From Butyrivibrio sp. X503 (lineage in GTDB: Bacteria > Bacillota > Clostridia > Lachnospirales > Lachnospiraceae), in assembly GCF_003625475.1 (NCBI RefSeq), contig NZ_RAIQ01000007.1, positions 62,001 through 126,000 on the forward strand: 64,000 nt of DNA. Reading direction: 5' to 3'. The position numbers and the translations under genes are program-made. Below are positions 18,909-27,621 of the stretch, in pieces; the first letter of the stretch is position 1; every line of letters begins with the position of its first letter. The notes beneath the pieces are model-generated. The model was not told the origin of the DNA and made no database searches. It worked only from the letters and a program-made list of their open reading frames with translations.

Positions 18909-19084
18909 GCGGTTTTGTGAAGGGTGCATGTAGCAGTCCTTTGTGCAAGATCGGGTCTTATGCAATGAAAATCTGCGAACCGTGTCAGGTCGGGAACGAA
19001 GCAGCACTAAGCAGAACCTTTCATGTGTTGTAAGGGTGCCTGGTCCTGCCGAAGTCAACGTGCATGTATCCCTCACAGGACCGC
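18909..19084 (+). ncRNA. ffs: Signal recognition particle RNA
   Basis: The conserved helix-8 core GTCAGGTC, then GAACGAAGCAGC at about 18984-19005, is followed on the 3' side by the matching strand GGTGCCTGG. Outer closing strands GCGGTTTTGTGA (from 18909) and TCACAGGACCGC (to 19084) are complementary with two wobble pairs. About 176 nt, longer than E. coli 4.5S, and a T-rich stretch follows. It binds Ffh and targets nascent membrane proteins. Exact ends are approximate. Confidence 0.93.
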
Positions 19085-19091
19085 TTTTAAT

Positions 19092-20180
19092 TTATTTTCT
19101 TTTTTCCAGATATTTCATATAACCAAGGACCATAAGCGCAATCTTAAATGTAAGTGCATCATCAAACTTTCTCACATCAAGTCCCGAACTCTTTTCCAAT
19201 TTTTCTATTCTGTAAACCAGAGTATTTCTGTGAACAAAAAGCTGTCTTGAAGTCTCTGACACATTGAGATTGTTTTCAAAGAAACGGTTTATGGTAGCAA
19301 GCGTCTCATCATCGAGATCGTCATATATATTCTTGTCTCCGAAAATCTCATCAATAAAAATCTTGCAAAGACTCTCCGGAAGCTGATAAATAAGTCTTCC
19401 AATTCCAAGTGTGTTGTAGGCATTTACTCTGTTTTCAGCGTAGAATATCTTGCCCACTTCGAGCGCCATCTTGGCTTCTTTGTATGATTTACTTAGATCT
19501 CTTATCTCTTTTACGATCGTTCCGTAAGAAACCCTTACATTCAACATCGCTTCGGTGTTCATCATGTCCACGATGGTTGTGGCAACTTCATTTACATCAT
19601 TGTAATCCTGACCTTCCTCGAGTGACTTGACCAAAATGACACTGTTCTCATCAACAGCGGTTACATAATCGCCTGAGTGAGGAGCATACATGCTCGAAAG
19701 GAGCTCCTGCATATTGCTGTCCTGCACACGCTTTCCTTCCACAAGGATTATTACTCGCGGAACGGACACCTCGATCTTAAGCTTCTTAGCTCTGTTGTAA
19801 ACATCAATAAGAAGCATGTTGTCGAGAAGAAGATTCTGGAAAAAATTATTCCTGTCATATCTTTCTTTGTAGGCAAGGACAAGTGCCTGAAGCTGGCTGA
19901 CCGCAATCTTTCCCACCATATAAGCATGTTCGCTGTCACCGATGGCAAGAAGAATATAGAGCGGATCACCGTCATCAAGAATCTTAAAAAGATGAATATC
20001 TCCTATTACCTGTGAGTCAACGGGAGAATTGGCAAAGCTTGTTATTATGGATGCATCCAAAAAATCTTTATCGCCTGTCGATGCAACGACCGAACCCGCA
20101 AGATCAAGCACACAAAGATCGACCTTGGTAATGCTGCTTAATTCTTCTATACTCCCTTTAATTATCTGAGATGATATCAT
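19092..20180 (-). CDS. CdaR/PucR-family transcriptional regulator
   Basis: 362 residues from ATG 20180, chosen because AAGGAG lies 7 nt upstream. The N-terminal ~130 residues resemble the sugar-diacid recognition domain (ISSQIIKGSIEELSSITKVD, VASTGD, YMVGKIAVSQLQALV). The middle resembles the degenerate cyclase-like domain of CdaR/PucR, and the C-terminus is the PucR helix-turn-helix (FFENNLNVSETSRQLFVHRN, then YRIEKLEK). Such proteins activate sugar-acid or purine catabolism genes on binding a ligand. Target genes are not obvious nearby; msmK lies upstream behind a terminator. Confidence 0.88.
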   Translation of the reverse strand: MISSQIIKGSIEELSSITKVDLCVLDLAGSVVASTGDKDFLDASIITSFANSPVDSQVIGDIHLFKILDDGDPLYILLAIGDSEHAYMVGKIAVSQLQALVLAYKERYDRNNFFQNLLLDNMLLIDVYNRAKKLKIEVSVPRVIILVEGKRVQDSNMQELLSSMYAPHSGDYVTAVDENSVILVKSLEEGQDYNDVNEVATTIVDMMNTEAMLNVRVSYGTIVKEIRDLSKSYKEAKMALEVGKIFYAENRVNAYNTLGIGRLIYQLPESLCKIFIDEIFGDKNIYDDLDDETLATINRFFENNLNVSETSRQLFVHRNTLVYRIEKLEKSSGLDVRKFDDALTFKIALMVLGYMKYLEKRK

Positions 20181-20245
20181 CTGCCTGCTCCTTCCTAACA
20201 ACCAAAAGATTTGCTATGCAACTCTAGTATAGCATATTATAGCGT

Positions 20246-20273
20246 CAAAAAGAGCCGCGCATCTGCGCGGCTC
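20246..20273 (-). terminator. Rho-independent terminator of msmK
   Basis: GAGCCGCGC (20252-20260) pairs with GCGCGGCTC (20265-20273) around a 4-nt loop. Read leftward it is followed by five T residues (20250-20246). It lies 17 nt after the msmK stop. Confidence 0.9.
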
Positions 20274-20289
20274 CTTAAACAATCTCTTA

Positions 20290-21399
20290 TTAGTTTGTGA
20301 TTGTCTGCTCTGTCTCTTTGTCGAAGATGTGGATCTTCTCAACATCGAAAGCAAACTTAACCTTATCACCGGGTCTCGCTGTTGTACGAGAATCAACTCT
20401 TGCTGTGATAGGGAACTGAGCAAGATCAAAGTACAGATAAACTTCTGCACCAAGAAGCTCGTATACGTTGATTGTTGACTCAAATACAGCCTTAGATGTG
20501 CTAACAACCATCTCTGAATCATCAACGTCCTCAGGACGGATACCGAATGTAACAGTCTTTCCTGCATAACCGCCATCGATAAGCTTCTTAGCCTTTGCAG
20601 GAGGAAGCTCGATCTGCTGATCTGCAATGCTGAGGCTTGCCTTGTCACCTTCAACTACAACTTCAGCATCAAGGAAGTTCATCTGAGGTGATCCCATGAA
20701 TCCTGCAACGAAGAGGTTGCAAGGCTTATCGTAAAGGTTCTGAGGTGTGTCAACCTGCTGAACTACACCGTCCTTCATAACTACGATTCTTGTACCAAGA
20801 GTCATAGCCTCTGTCTGGTCATGTGTAACGTAGATGATTGTTGTGCCAAGTCTCTGGTGAAGCTTAGCGATCTCTGTTCTCATCTGTACACGAAGCTTAG
20901 CATCAAGGTTTGAAAGAGGCTCGTCCATAAGGAATACCTTAGGATTACGAACGATAGCACGTCCCATAGCAACACGCTGTCTCTGTCCACCTGAAAGAGC
21001 CTTAGGTCTACGATCAAGAAGTTTCTCAAGGTCAAGGATCTTAGCAGCTTCTCTAACCATCTTGTCGATGTCCTGCTTAGGAACCTTTCTGAGCTTAAGA
21101 CCAAATGCCATGTTATCATATACAGTCATGTGGGGATACAGAGCGTAGTTCTGGAATACCATCGCGATATCTCTGTCCTTAGGCTCTACATCGTTAACAA
21201 CTCTGTCACCGATCTTAAGTGTACCTGAAGAGATATCCTCAAGTCCTGCGATCATACGAAGTGTTGTTGACTTTCCACATCCTGAAGGTCCAACGAAAAT
21301 AATAAACTCTTTATCCTGAATCTCAAGGTTGAAATCTTTAACTGCATGGAAGCCGTTAGGATAAATTTTATCAATGTGCTCAAGTGATAAACTAGCCAT
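20290..21399 (-). CDS. msmK: Carbohydrate ABC transporter ATP-binding protein (MsmK/UgpC type)
   Basis: 369 residues. Walker A GPSGCGKST, Q-loop VFQNYALYPHMT, signature LSGGQRQR, Walker B VFLMDEPLSNLDA and H-loop VTHDQ are intact, followed by a TOBE-type C-terminal domain (FGIRPEDVDDSE). This matches the multitask ATPases that energise several sugar ABC importers in Firmicutes. No permease or binding-protein gene adjoins it, consistent with a shared-ATPase role. AGGAGG precedes the ATG. Flanked by its own terminator and a 200-nt upstream region containing an inverted repeat. Confidence 0.93.
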   Translation of the reverse strand: MASLSLEHIDKIYPNGFHAVKDFNLEIQDKEFIIFVGPSGCGKSTTLRMIAGLEDISSGTLKIGDRVVNDVEPKDRDIAMVFQNYALYPHMTVYDNMAFGLKLRKVPKQDIDKMVREAAKILDLEKLLDRRPKALSGGQRQRVAMGRAIVRNPKVFLMDEPLSNLDAKLRVQMRTEIAKLHQRLGTTIIYVTHDQTEAMTLGTRIVVMKDGVVQQVDTPQNLYDKPCNLFVAGFMGSPQMNFLDAEVVVEGDKASLSIADQQIELPPAKAKKLIDGGYAGKTVTFGIRPEDVDDSEMVVSTSKAVFESTINVYELLGAEVYLYFDLAQFPITARVDSRTTARPGDKVKFAFDVEKIHIFDKETEQTITN

Positions 21400-21460
21400 A
21401 TCTTTTAATTCCTCCTGTGTATATCTTTAATACTAGAATAAAGTATATCTGTCCGCCACT

Positions 21461-21486
21461 TTGTTGACTATTCACTAATTCAACAA
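21461..21486. promoter_or_regulatory. Inverted repeat upstream of msmK, possible operator
   Basis: TTGTTGA (21461-21467) and TCAACAA (21480-21486) form a 7-bp dyad about 60 nt upstream of the msmK start, in the A/T-rich leader. Could bind a repressor; no assignment possible. Confidence 0.35.
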
Positions 21487-21601
21487 ATATTTTTGGTTTC
21501 ATTAGCCAATGTGCTCACAGAAAAAAATTTCTTTTTATTTTTTTGTGATGTTGCCGAAGAATAAAAAAAATCTATATGCAACTTGTATATCGGTATTTCG
21601 T

Positions 21602-22393
21602 TCACTCTTCATCGAGCTTTTTTATTGCGTTACTAAGCTCTTCCTCTTCGGTAAGTTCTTCTTCCTCAGGCTCGAAGCGCTTAAAGGTAACGCTGTACAA
21701 CATGGCATTCACATATGAAGGTCCCGCAACGCCGATAAGAATGAGAATCGGAAGTACCTTAAGATCAAAGAAATAAAGCAAAAGTGCAGGCATAAGTGAG
21801 ATAACCGTCATCGCAACAGATCTCGGAAGTGCAATGATCGCCATGAGGAACGAATTCTTTATTGTTGTTCTGGTCTTATTTTCAAATCTTGATAAGATCG
21901 GGAATACATAAAGCGATGCAACATAGAGAATAACTGCCATTCCAAGCACCACATAACAAAGGACTCCGCCTCTTGCTCTTAAGATAAAGAAATCAAGAAC
22001 CAGCATTCCGCCTACGAAAAATTTAATTACCTGAAGAATCAATCCCTGTTTGAAATTCTCTTTAAAAGACTTAAAGTAGGACTTTGTGATATAGCTGTCT
22101 TCATCCCTTACCATCTTAAGGAGCACATAGTGCATAGCCGTACATGCGGGTCCCAGGATTGACGAACAGATAATTCCAAATATCCATGCCCAGAGTATTC
22201 CGTTTAAAAAGATACTGTAATCAAACTCTGCTCCTTCTGTCATAAGAGGACCTATAGCGGGTCCCAAGAAAAAGAGCTGCTCAATAATAAGCGGTATCGC
22301 AAAGATAAGTGTCAAAATATTGAGCCACATTACATCGGCAAGTCTCGTAAGTGCTCTCATAACCGGACTGTCGATATCAAAAAATCTTCCCAT
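21602..22393 (-). CDS. YesL-family (DUF624) membrane protein
   Basis: 263 residues with about five hydrophobic segments (~20-42, ~68-90, ~118-150, ~175-200, ~205-225) and an acidic C-terminal tail (EEEELTEEEEL). The opening GRFFDIDSPVMRALTRLAD and LLKMVRDEDSYITKSYFKSF are typical of YesL/DUF624 proteins, usually encoded near carbohydrate-uptake genes; function unknown. Its start overlaps the end of the GNAT gene by 17 bp, so it is the last gene of a small operon downstream of metG. Confidence 0.88.
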   Translation of the reverse strand: MGRFFDIDSPVMRALTRLADVMWLNILTLIFAIPLIIEQLFFLGPAIGPLMTEGAEFDYSIFLNGILWAWIFGIICSSILGPACTAMHYVLLKMVRDEDSYITKSYFKSFKENFKQGLILQVIKFFVGGMLVLDFFILRARGGVLCYVVLGMAVILYVASLYVFPILSRFENKTRTTIKNSFLMAIIALPRSVAMTVISLMPALLLYFFDLKVLPILILIGVAGPSYVNAMLYSVTFKRFEPEEEELTEEEELSNAIKKLDEE

Positions 22394-22880
22394 AGTTATT
22401 AATCCTCAATTCCATTGGTGTAAATCTAATGCCGTCTGCCTCCGTTTCTCCTCTTATATCCTTAAAGCCGATTGTGTGATAAAAATCAACGGCGTAGGGA
22501 GAAGCATTGACTGTAAGCGTATCGATTCCTTCTTCGGTTGCGGCGTATCTCGCCACAAATTTAATAAGGGCAGTGCCAATTCCGTTGCCATGGCATTCCC
22601 CATCAACAAACAAAAGTGATATGTGTTTTTTCTCCCTCAGTGACAACATGCCGAGGTACTTCTCGTCCATAACTGCGACGAAAAGCTGATAGTGTCCTGC
22701 AAGAAACATCTGATGAAGTGTCTCGTCAGTCACAAAGTTTCGGAAATTATCAATTCCTTCGCGTGAATAATCAGGGGCGTCGAATCTTGCAAAGGTATTC
22801 CACGCAAGCTTCATCGCCCCATCCCAATCTGAATTATATGCGCATCTTACGATTACTTTAGAAGTATCAACCTGCACCAT
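22377..22880 (-). CDS. GNAT-family N-acetyltransferase
   Basis: 167 residues. GNAT fold with acetyl-CoA loop CHGNGIGTALIKFVARYA and the C-terminal VNASPYAVDFYHTIGFKDI. Related to YafP-like acetyltransferases; the substrate is unknown. Overlaps the hydrolase gene upstream by 14 bp and yesL downstream by 17 bp, so translation of the three is probably coupled. Confidence 0.88.
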   Translation of the reverse strand: MVQVDTSKVIVRCAYNSDWDGAMKLAWNTFARFDAPDYSREGIDNFRNFVTDETLHQMFLAGHYQLFVAVMDEKYLGMLSLREKKHISLLFVDGECHGNGIGTALIKFVARYAATEEGIDTLTVNASPYAVDFYHTIGFKDIRGETEADGIRFTPMELRINNYGKIF

Positions 22881-23814
22881 TAATCACCTTACGGATCCAT
22901 GCATACTGATCTTCATAGACCTTTTCTCTTCCGATCTCCTGCTGAAGCTCATGGCGCATTCCGTCATAAAGCTTAAGCTCAACATCCTTGATCTGAAGCT
23001 GAGTCTTATAAATTCCGCAGAGCTTTTCGGGTGCTTCACCGTATCCGCCCACCGGATCTTCTTTTCCGGATGTTATGAGAATAGGAAGATTCTTGGGGAT
23101 GTCTTCCATCTTGTCGGTATCCTGAATCCTCTTAAGAAGCTCTGCCATGGTCTTGAAACCATTCATGGTAAAAACAAAGTTACATGCGGGATCCTGCTCA
23201 TATTTTTGAACGCTCTCTTCATTGTGAGAAAGCCAATCAAATTTGCTCTTGGCGCCGGGAATGTTCTTTAAGTATCCCTTAAATGCCATTCCGTTTATAA
23301 GCGACGAACGATACTTGTCACCCATGAAAAGAGAGATAACTTTGATAAGGAACGTCATAAGATTGATAGTTCCCTGAGGCGCAAAAGCCGTACCCTGAAT
23401 AACGGCACCCTTGATACCTGTTCCGTATCTGGTTATATACTCTCTTGCAATAAACGAACCAAAGCTGTGACCCAAGATAAATACCGGAACTCCCGGATAA
23501 TCTTCCTGTGTCATCTTCTTAAGTCTGTGTGCATCACGCACAAGGACTGTAGCCGGATCTTTTTTGCAAAAATAGCCGTAGGTACCCTTTTTCTCAGTAA
23601 CAGAACCGCCATGTCCGAGATGATCGTTACCCATAACAAGAATGCCCTTTTCTGCCATAAAACGAGCAAACTCATCATAACGATCAATGTACTCCTGCAT
23701 CCCGTGGATAATCTGCAAAATAGCAACAGGTTGTCCTTCGGGAATCCATCTGATTGCGTGAAGCATGGTCTGTCTGTCTCTGGATTTGTAAGTCAGTTCC
23801 TCTTTGCGCACCAT
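22867..23814 (-). CDS. Serine aminopeptidase-type alpha/beta hydrolase (monoacylglycerol lipase-like)
   Basis: 315 residues. Matches the lysophospholipase/monoglyceride lipase group: QIIHGMQEYIDRYDEFARFM, MGNDHLGHGGS, nucleophile GHSFGSFIA, acid in GKEDPVGGYG, and His in GMRHELQQE. No signal peptide. Likely hydrolyses lipid monoesters; specificity not readable. First gene of the hydrolase-GNAT-yesL set. Confidence 0.88.
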   Translation of the reverse strand: MVRKEELTYKSRDRQTMLHAIRWIPEGQPVAILQIIHGMQEYIDRYDEFARFMAEKGILVMGNDHLGHGGSVTEKKGTYGYFCKKDPATVLVRDAHRLKKMTQEDYPGVPVFILGHSFGSFIAREYITRYGTGIKGAVIQGTAFAPQGTINLMTFLIKVISLFMGDKYRSSLINGMAFKGYLKNIPGAKSKFDWLSHNEESVQKYEQDPACNFVFTMNGFKTMAELLKRIQDTDKMEDIPKNLPILITSGKEDPVGGYGEAPEKLCGIYKTQLQIKDVELKLYDGMRHELQQEIGREKVYEDQYAWIRKVINGAG

Positions 23815-23881
23815 TAGAAATCCCTCCCAATATACTATTGTTTTCTGCCTATATATATTTTACTACATATAATGCTCAGAA

Positions 23882-25915
23882 TTAACAGATTTCTGCTCCG
23901 GACGGCATCTCTTTTTCAGGAGTCATAAGAGCGAGGTTACCCTCTGCGTCTTCTGCGCAAAGAAGCATTCCTTCCGACATAACTCCCGCAAGCTTGGCGG
24001 GCTTTAAGTTAACCAAAACCATTACCTTCTTGCCAACCATCTCTTCCGGAGAATAGTACTTTCTTATTCCTGAAACAATCTGTCTGATCTGGCTTCCTAT
24101 CTTAACCTGTGAGCAAAGAAGCTTCTTGGAATTTTCAACCGCTTCGCACTTGATGATCTCGCCGACCTGGAACTGCATTGCTCCGAACTGATCAAAAGTG
24201 ATCTCATCTTTGGCGGGAATATCTATTCCGGCGTCCTCAGAGTCTTTCTCTGCCTTTACGGGAGCGGGCGCAAGTCCTGCTTTTGCAAGGTTCTCAGCTG
24301 CCTTTCTCTGAGACTCTTCAAATTCTTCCTTCTGTTTCTTAGTGATCTCAGCAGCTTTTTCAAGAACTTCCTTGAGGTCCTTACGGGCAAAGAGCATCTC
24401 GGGAGCTTCCGCTACCTTGTTGCCGCTCTGATACATTCCGAATGTTCCGAGAGTATCGAAATCTCTCTTAGGTGCAGAAAGCTGCTCGATTATCTTCTGA
24501 GCCGTCTCAGGCATGAACGGATCAAGAAGAGCCGCTCCGATAGAGATAGACTCTACAAGATTGTAAAGAACAGTAGAAAGTCTGTCCTTCTTGGCCTCGT
24601 CCTTACCAAGGATCCATGGCTCGGTCTCATCGATATATTTGTTGCATCTCTTGAATAAAGTGAAGATCTCAGTAAGAGCATCTGCAACTCTGAGCTCATC
24701 CATCTTCTTCTCTACTTTGTCATAACAGCCGGTAACAACAGCCTTGAGGTCATCGTCGACAGCCTCTGTTACTCCCTTGTCGGCAACAACACCGCCAAGA
24801 TATTTGTTGGTCATTGCGATTGTTCTGTTTACAAGGTTACCGAGTGTATTTGCAAGGTCGGAGTTAAATCTCTCAACCAAAAGCTCCCATGTAATAACTC
24901 CGTCATTATCAAAAGGCATTTCGTGAAGAACGAAATATCTCACGGGATCTACGCCAAATAAGCTTACAAGGTCATCGGCATAGATAACGTTTCCTTTTGA
25001 CTTACTCATCTTCTCGCCGCCCTGAAGGAGCCAAGGATGTCCGAAGACCTGCTTGGGAAGGGGCTCACCGAGAGCCATAAGGAAAATAGGCCAATATATG
25101 GTATGGAAACGGATGATGTCTTTACCGATAAGGTGAAGGTCTGCAGGCCACCACTTCTTGTAATCCTCGGAGCTGTTGCCGTCTGCATCGTAGCCGATAC
25201 CTGTTATATAGTTGGTAAGAGCATCAAGCCAAACATATACGACATGCTTGTCATCAAAATCAACGGGGATGCCCCATTTAAATGATGTTCTTGAAACGCA
25301 CAGATCCTGAAGTCCGGGAAGAAGGAAGTTGTTCATCATCTCATTCTTTCTTGCCACAGGCTGAATGAACTCGGGATGTGTGTTGATATGCTCGATAAGT
25401 CTGTCGGCATACTTACTCATCTTAAAGAAATATGCCTCTTCCTCTGCGGGGTGTACAGGGCCTCCACACTCGGGGCACTTGCCGTCAACAAGCTGAGACT
25501 CCGTGTAGAAAGCCTCACACTCCGTACAGTACATTCCCTTATATGATCCCTTATAGATATCACCCTGGTCATAGAATTTCTTAAAGATCTTCTGAACCTG
25601 CTTAACATGATCGTCGTCAGTTGTACGGATGAATCTGTCATATGAAGTATCCATGAGATTCCAAAGACCCTTAATGGTATCTGAAACCTGATCTACAAAC
25701 TCCTTGGGAGTAGCACATCCGGCCTCGATCGCTCTGGTCTCAATCTTCTGTCCGTGCTCATCGGATCCTGTCTGGAAATGAACATCAAATCCGTCGCATC
25801 TTTTATATCTTGCAATAGCATCGGCAAGCACTATCTCATAACTGTTTCCGATATGAGGCTTACCTGATGTGTACGCGATAGCTGTTGTAATATAATATTT
25901 TCCTTTATTCTGCAT
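23882..25915 (-). CDS. metG: Methionyl-tRNA synthetase
   Basis: 677 residues. Class I synthetase: HIGN near residue 21, zinc knuckle CTECEAFY with CPECGG, KMSKSKGN near residue 311. The C-terminal tRNA-binding domain (residues ~575-677, DQFGAMQFQVGEIIKCE) is joined by a Lys/Glu-rich helical linker. This is the long bacterial form that dimerises through the C-terminal domain. Follows map by 20 nt, so both act in the same N-terminal methionine pathway and are probably cotranscribed. Confidence 0.97.
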   Translation of the reverse strand: MQNKGKYYITTAIAYTSGKPHIGNSYEIVLADAIARYKRCDGFDVHFQTGSDEHGQKIETRAIEAGCATPKEFVDQVSDTIKGLWNLMDTSYDRFIRTTDDDHVKQVQKIFKKFYDQGDIYKGSYKGMYCTECEAFYTESQLVDGKCPECGGPVHPAEEEAYFFKMSKYADRLIEHINTHPEFIQPVARKNEMMNNFLLPGLQDLCVSRTSFKWGIPVDFDDKHVVYVWLDALTNYITGIGYDADGNSSEDYKKWWPADLHLIGKDIIRFHTIYWPIFLMALGEPLPKQVFGHPWLLQGGEKMSKSKGNVIYADDLVSLFGVDPVRYFVLHEMPFDNDGVITWELLVERFNSDLANTLGNLVNRTIAMTNKYLGGVVADKGVTEAVDDDLKAVVTGCYDKVEKKMDELRVADALTEIFTLFKRCNKYIDETEPWILGKDEAKKDRLSTVLYNLVESISIGAALLDPFMPETAQKIIEQLSAPKRDFDTLGTFGMYQSGNKVAEAPEMLFARKDLKEVLEKAAEITKKQKEEFEESQRKAAENLAKAGLAPAPVKAEKDSEDAGIDIPAKDEITFDQFGAMQFQVGEIIKCEAVENSKKLLCSQVKIGSQIRQIVSGIRKYYSPEEMVGKKVMVLVNLKPAKLAGVMSEGMLLCAEDAEGNLALMTPEKEMPSGAEIC

Positions 25916-25935
25916 CTATATCATCCCTCCCGGTA

Positions 25936-26811
25936 TCACCAGCATAAAAGCTCATAACCTGTCTCGGTAACAAGAAGTTCAACTTCCCACTGAGCTGAAG
26001 GCTTGAGGTCTGCTGTGTACACTGTCCAATCATTTTCTTCGTCTATAAATATTTCTTGTTTTCCCATATTTACCATAGGCTCTATGGTAAATACCATGCC
26101 GGGCACCATGAGCATTCCGGTTCCGGGCTTACTAACATAACTTACAAAAGGCTCTTCATGGAAGTCATTGCCGCATCCGTGTCCGCCTATCTCTCTGACT
26201 ACGGTATAGCCATTCTTAAGTGCATGTTGGTGAACCGCATGTCCCATATCTCCGATAGGTGTCCATGGCTTAACTGCCTTAAGTCCTTCTTCAAGGCACT
26301 CTTTTGTAACATCTACGAGTCTCTTTTTCTCGGGCGAAACTTCTCCTATGCAAAACATTCGTGAAGAATCTGAATAATAACCGTTTAAAATGGTGGAACA
26401 ATCTACATTTATGATATCTCCGTCTTTAAGGATGATATCCTCTGACGGGATTCCATGACACACTTCTTCATTGATAGATGTGCACACACTCTTGGGAAAT
26501 CCTTCGTAGTTAAGATCTGCGGGGATTCCACCCATCTTGGTAGTTGTGTTATAGACTATGTCATCTATTTCCTGAGTGCTCATTCCGGCATGTATCTTCT
26601 CTGCTATCTCATCGAGAACCGCCATATTTATAACCGCACTCTTCTTGATTCCTTCAATATCCTCTGCTGTCTTCAAAAGACTTCTGTCGGGTACTATAAA
26701 CCCTTGACGCTCAAAATTAATGATCTTGTCGTCAAACGCAGCATGGCATGTCTTATATTTCTTGCCACTGCCGCACCAACAAAGATCGTTTCTCTCCAAT
26801 CTCTTATACAT
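25936..26811 (-). CDS. map: Methionine aminopeptidase with N-terminal SEC-C motif
   Basis: 291 residues from ATG 26811, where AAGAAGG is 6 nt upstream. The frame is open for another 101 codons upstream, but that stretch has no ribosome site and reads as non-coding. Residues ~5-30 are a SEC-C zinc motif (NDLCWCGSGKKYKTCH). The peptidase has the five metal ligands in INVDCSTILNGYYSDSSR, GHGCGNDFHEEPFV and the late glutamates. Removes N-terminal Met from nascent proteins; the zinc motif probably aids ribosome contact. Upstream of metG. Confidence 0.95.
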   Translation of the reverse strand: MYKRLERNDLCWCGSGKKYKTCHAAFDDKIINFERQGFIVPDRSLLKTAEDIEGIKKSAVINMAVLDEIAEKIHAGMSTQEIDDIVYNTTTKMGGIPADLNYEGFPKSVCTSINEEVCHGIPSEDIILKDGDIINVDCSTILNGYYSDSSRMFCIGEVSPEKKRLVDVTKECLEEGLKAVKPWTPIGDMGHAVHQHALKNGYTVVREIGGHGCGNDFHEEPFVSYVSKPGTGMLMVPGMVFTIEPMVNMGKQEIFIDEENDWTVYTADLKPSAQWEVELLVTETGYELLCW

Positions 26812-26906
26812 TGCTGACCTTCTTATTTTTTTCGATAATTTAACAAATATAGTATGCCTTTTCGAATTCCAAATGTCAACCGACACGCGGTATTTACTGG
26901 GATTGT

Positions 26907-26945
26907 GAAAAAAAGAAAGCCCATGTGCCAAGCACATGAGCTTTC
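26907..26945 (-). terminator. Rho-independent terminator of the pentose operon
   Basis: GAAAGC/GCTTTC outer and ATGTGC/GCACAT inner stems (26915-26945), with seven T residues on the minus strand (26914-26908). Lies directly after rpe. Confidence 0.85.
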
Positions 26946-26962
26946 TATCGCCGCGTTTGTTA

Positions 26963-27616
26963 TTATACGCCGAGGATACGTCTGAATTCGGCAACGTTCT
27001 CGGAAGGATTTCCCTTGAACACTCCGGATCCCGATACAATAACGTTGGCGCCCGCATCAAGCACTTCTTTAACATTGCTTGTATAAACGCCTCCGTCGAC
27101 CTCAACATCAACATTAAGATTTCTGTCAGTTATGATCTTTCTGACTTCTCTTATCTTATCGAAACTGTTTGGAATCAGTTTCTGTCCTCCAAACCCGGGT
27201 TCAACGGTCATTACTAGAACCATCTCAACAACATTCAGGTAAGGTTCGATATCTGATACCGGGGTTCCCGGCTTGATCGCAATACCTGCTTTTTTGCCGC
27301 AGTCGTGAATCTCATCGATCACCGCCTGCGGATCCTCTGCTGCTTCATAATGAAAAGTGATTATATCAGCTCCACATTCCGCAAATTCTTTGATGTAACG
27401 AATGGGATCGACGATCATAAGATGTACGTCAAACACCATTTTCGTTACGGGTCTGATTGTTTTTACAACAGGCATACCCATAGAAATAGATGGTACAAAC
27501 ACACCATCCATAATATCAATGTGTAAGTATTTTGCACCGGCATTGTCGACTTCAGCGATCTGATCTCCAAGCCTTGCAAAATCAGCTGATAATATTGAAG
27601 GACAAATTTTATTCAT
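26963..27616 (-). CDS. rpe: Ribulose-phosphate 3-epimerase
   Basis: 217 residues, full length. Interconverts ribulose-5-phosphate and xylulose-5-phosphate. TIM-barrel motifs: CPSILSADFARLGDQI, HIDIMDGVFVPSISMG, DVHLMIVDPIRYI, MTVEPGFGGQ and the phosphate-binding VSGSGVFKG. Last gene of a set including split transketolase, AraD and an FGGY kinase. This joins arabinose or xylulose breakdown to the pentose phosphate pathway. Confidence 0.96.
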   Translation of the reverse strand: MNKICPSILSADFARLGDQIAEVDNAGAKYLHIDIMDGVFVPSISMGMPVVKTIRPVTKMVFDVHLMIVDPIRYIKEFAECGADIITFHYEAAEDPQAVIDEIHDCGKKAGIAIKPGTPVSDIEPYLNVVEMVLVMTVEPGFGGQKLIPNSFDKIREVRKIITDRNLNVDVEVDGGVYTSNVKEVLDAGANVIVSGSGVFKGNPSENVAEFRRILGV

Positions 27617-27621
27617 ATTTT

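Noticed and set aside
18855..19076. Short minus-strand frame over the SRP RNA
   Set aside because: Lies within the RNA gene, whose conserved core and closing stem are clear.
20214..20654. Open frame overlapping the msmK 3' end and terminator
   Set aside because: Overlaps msmK coding sequence and runs through its terminator; no ribosome site or motif.
26812..27114. 101-codon N-terminal extension of the methionine aminopeptidase
   Set aside because: No ribosome site at the upstream start, composition unlike protein, and a normal AAGAAGG-spaced ATG at 26811 begins exactly at the SEC-C motif.
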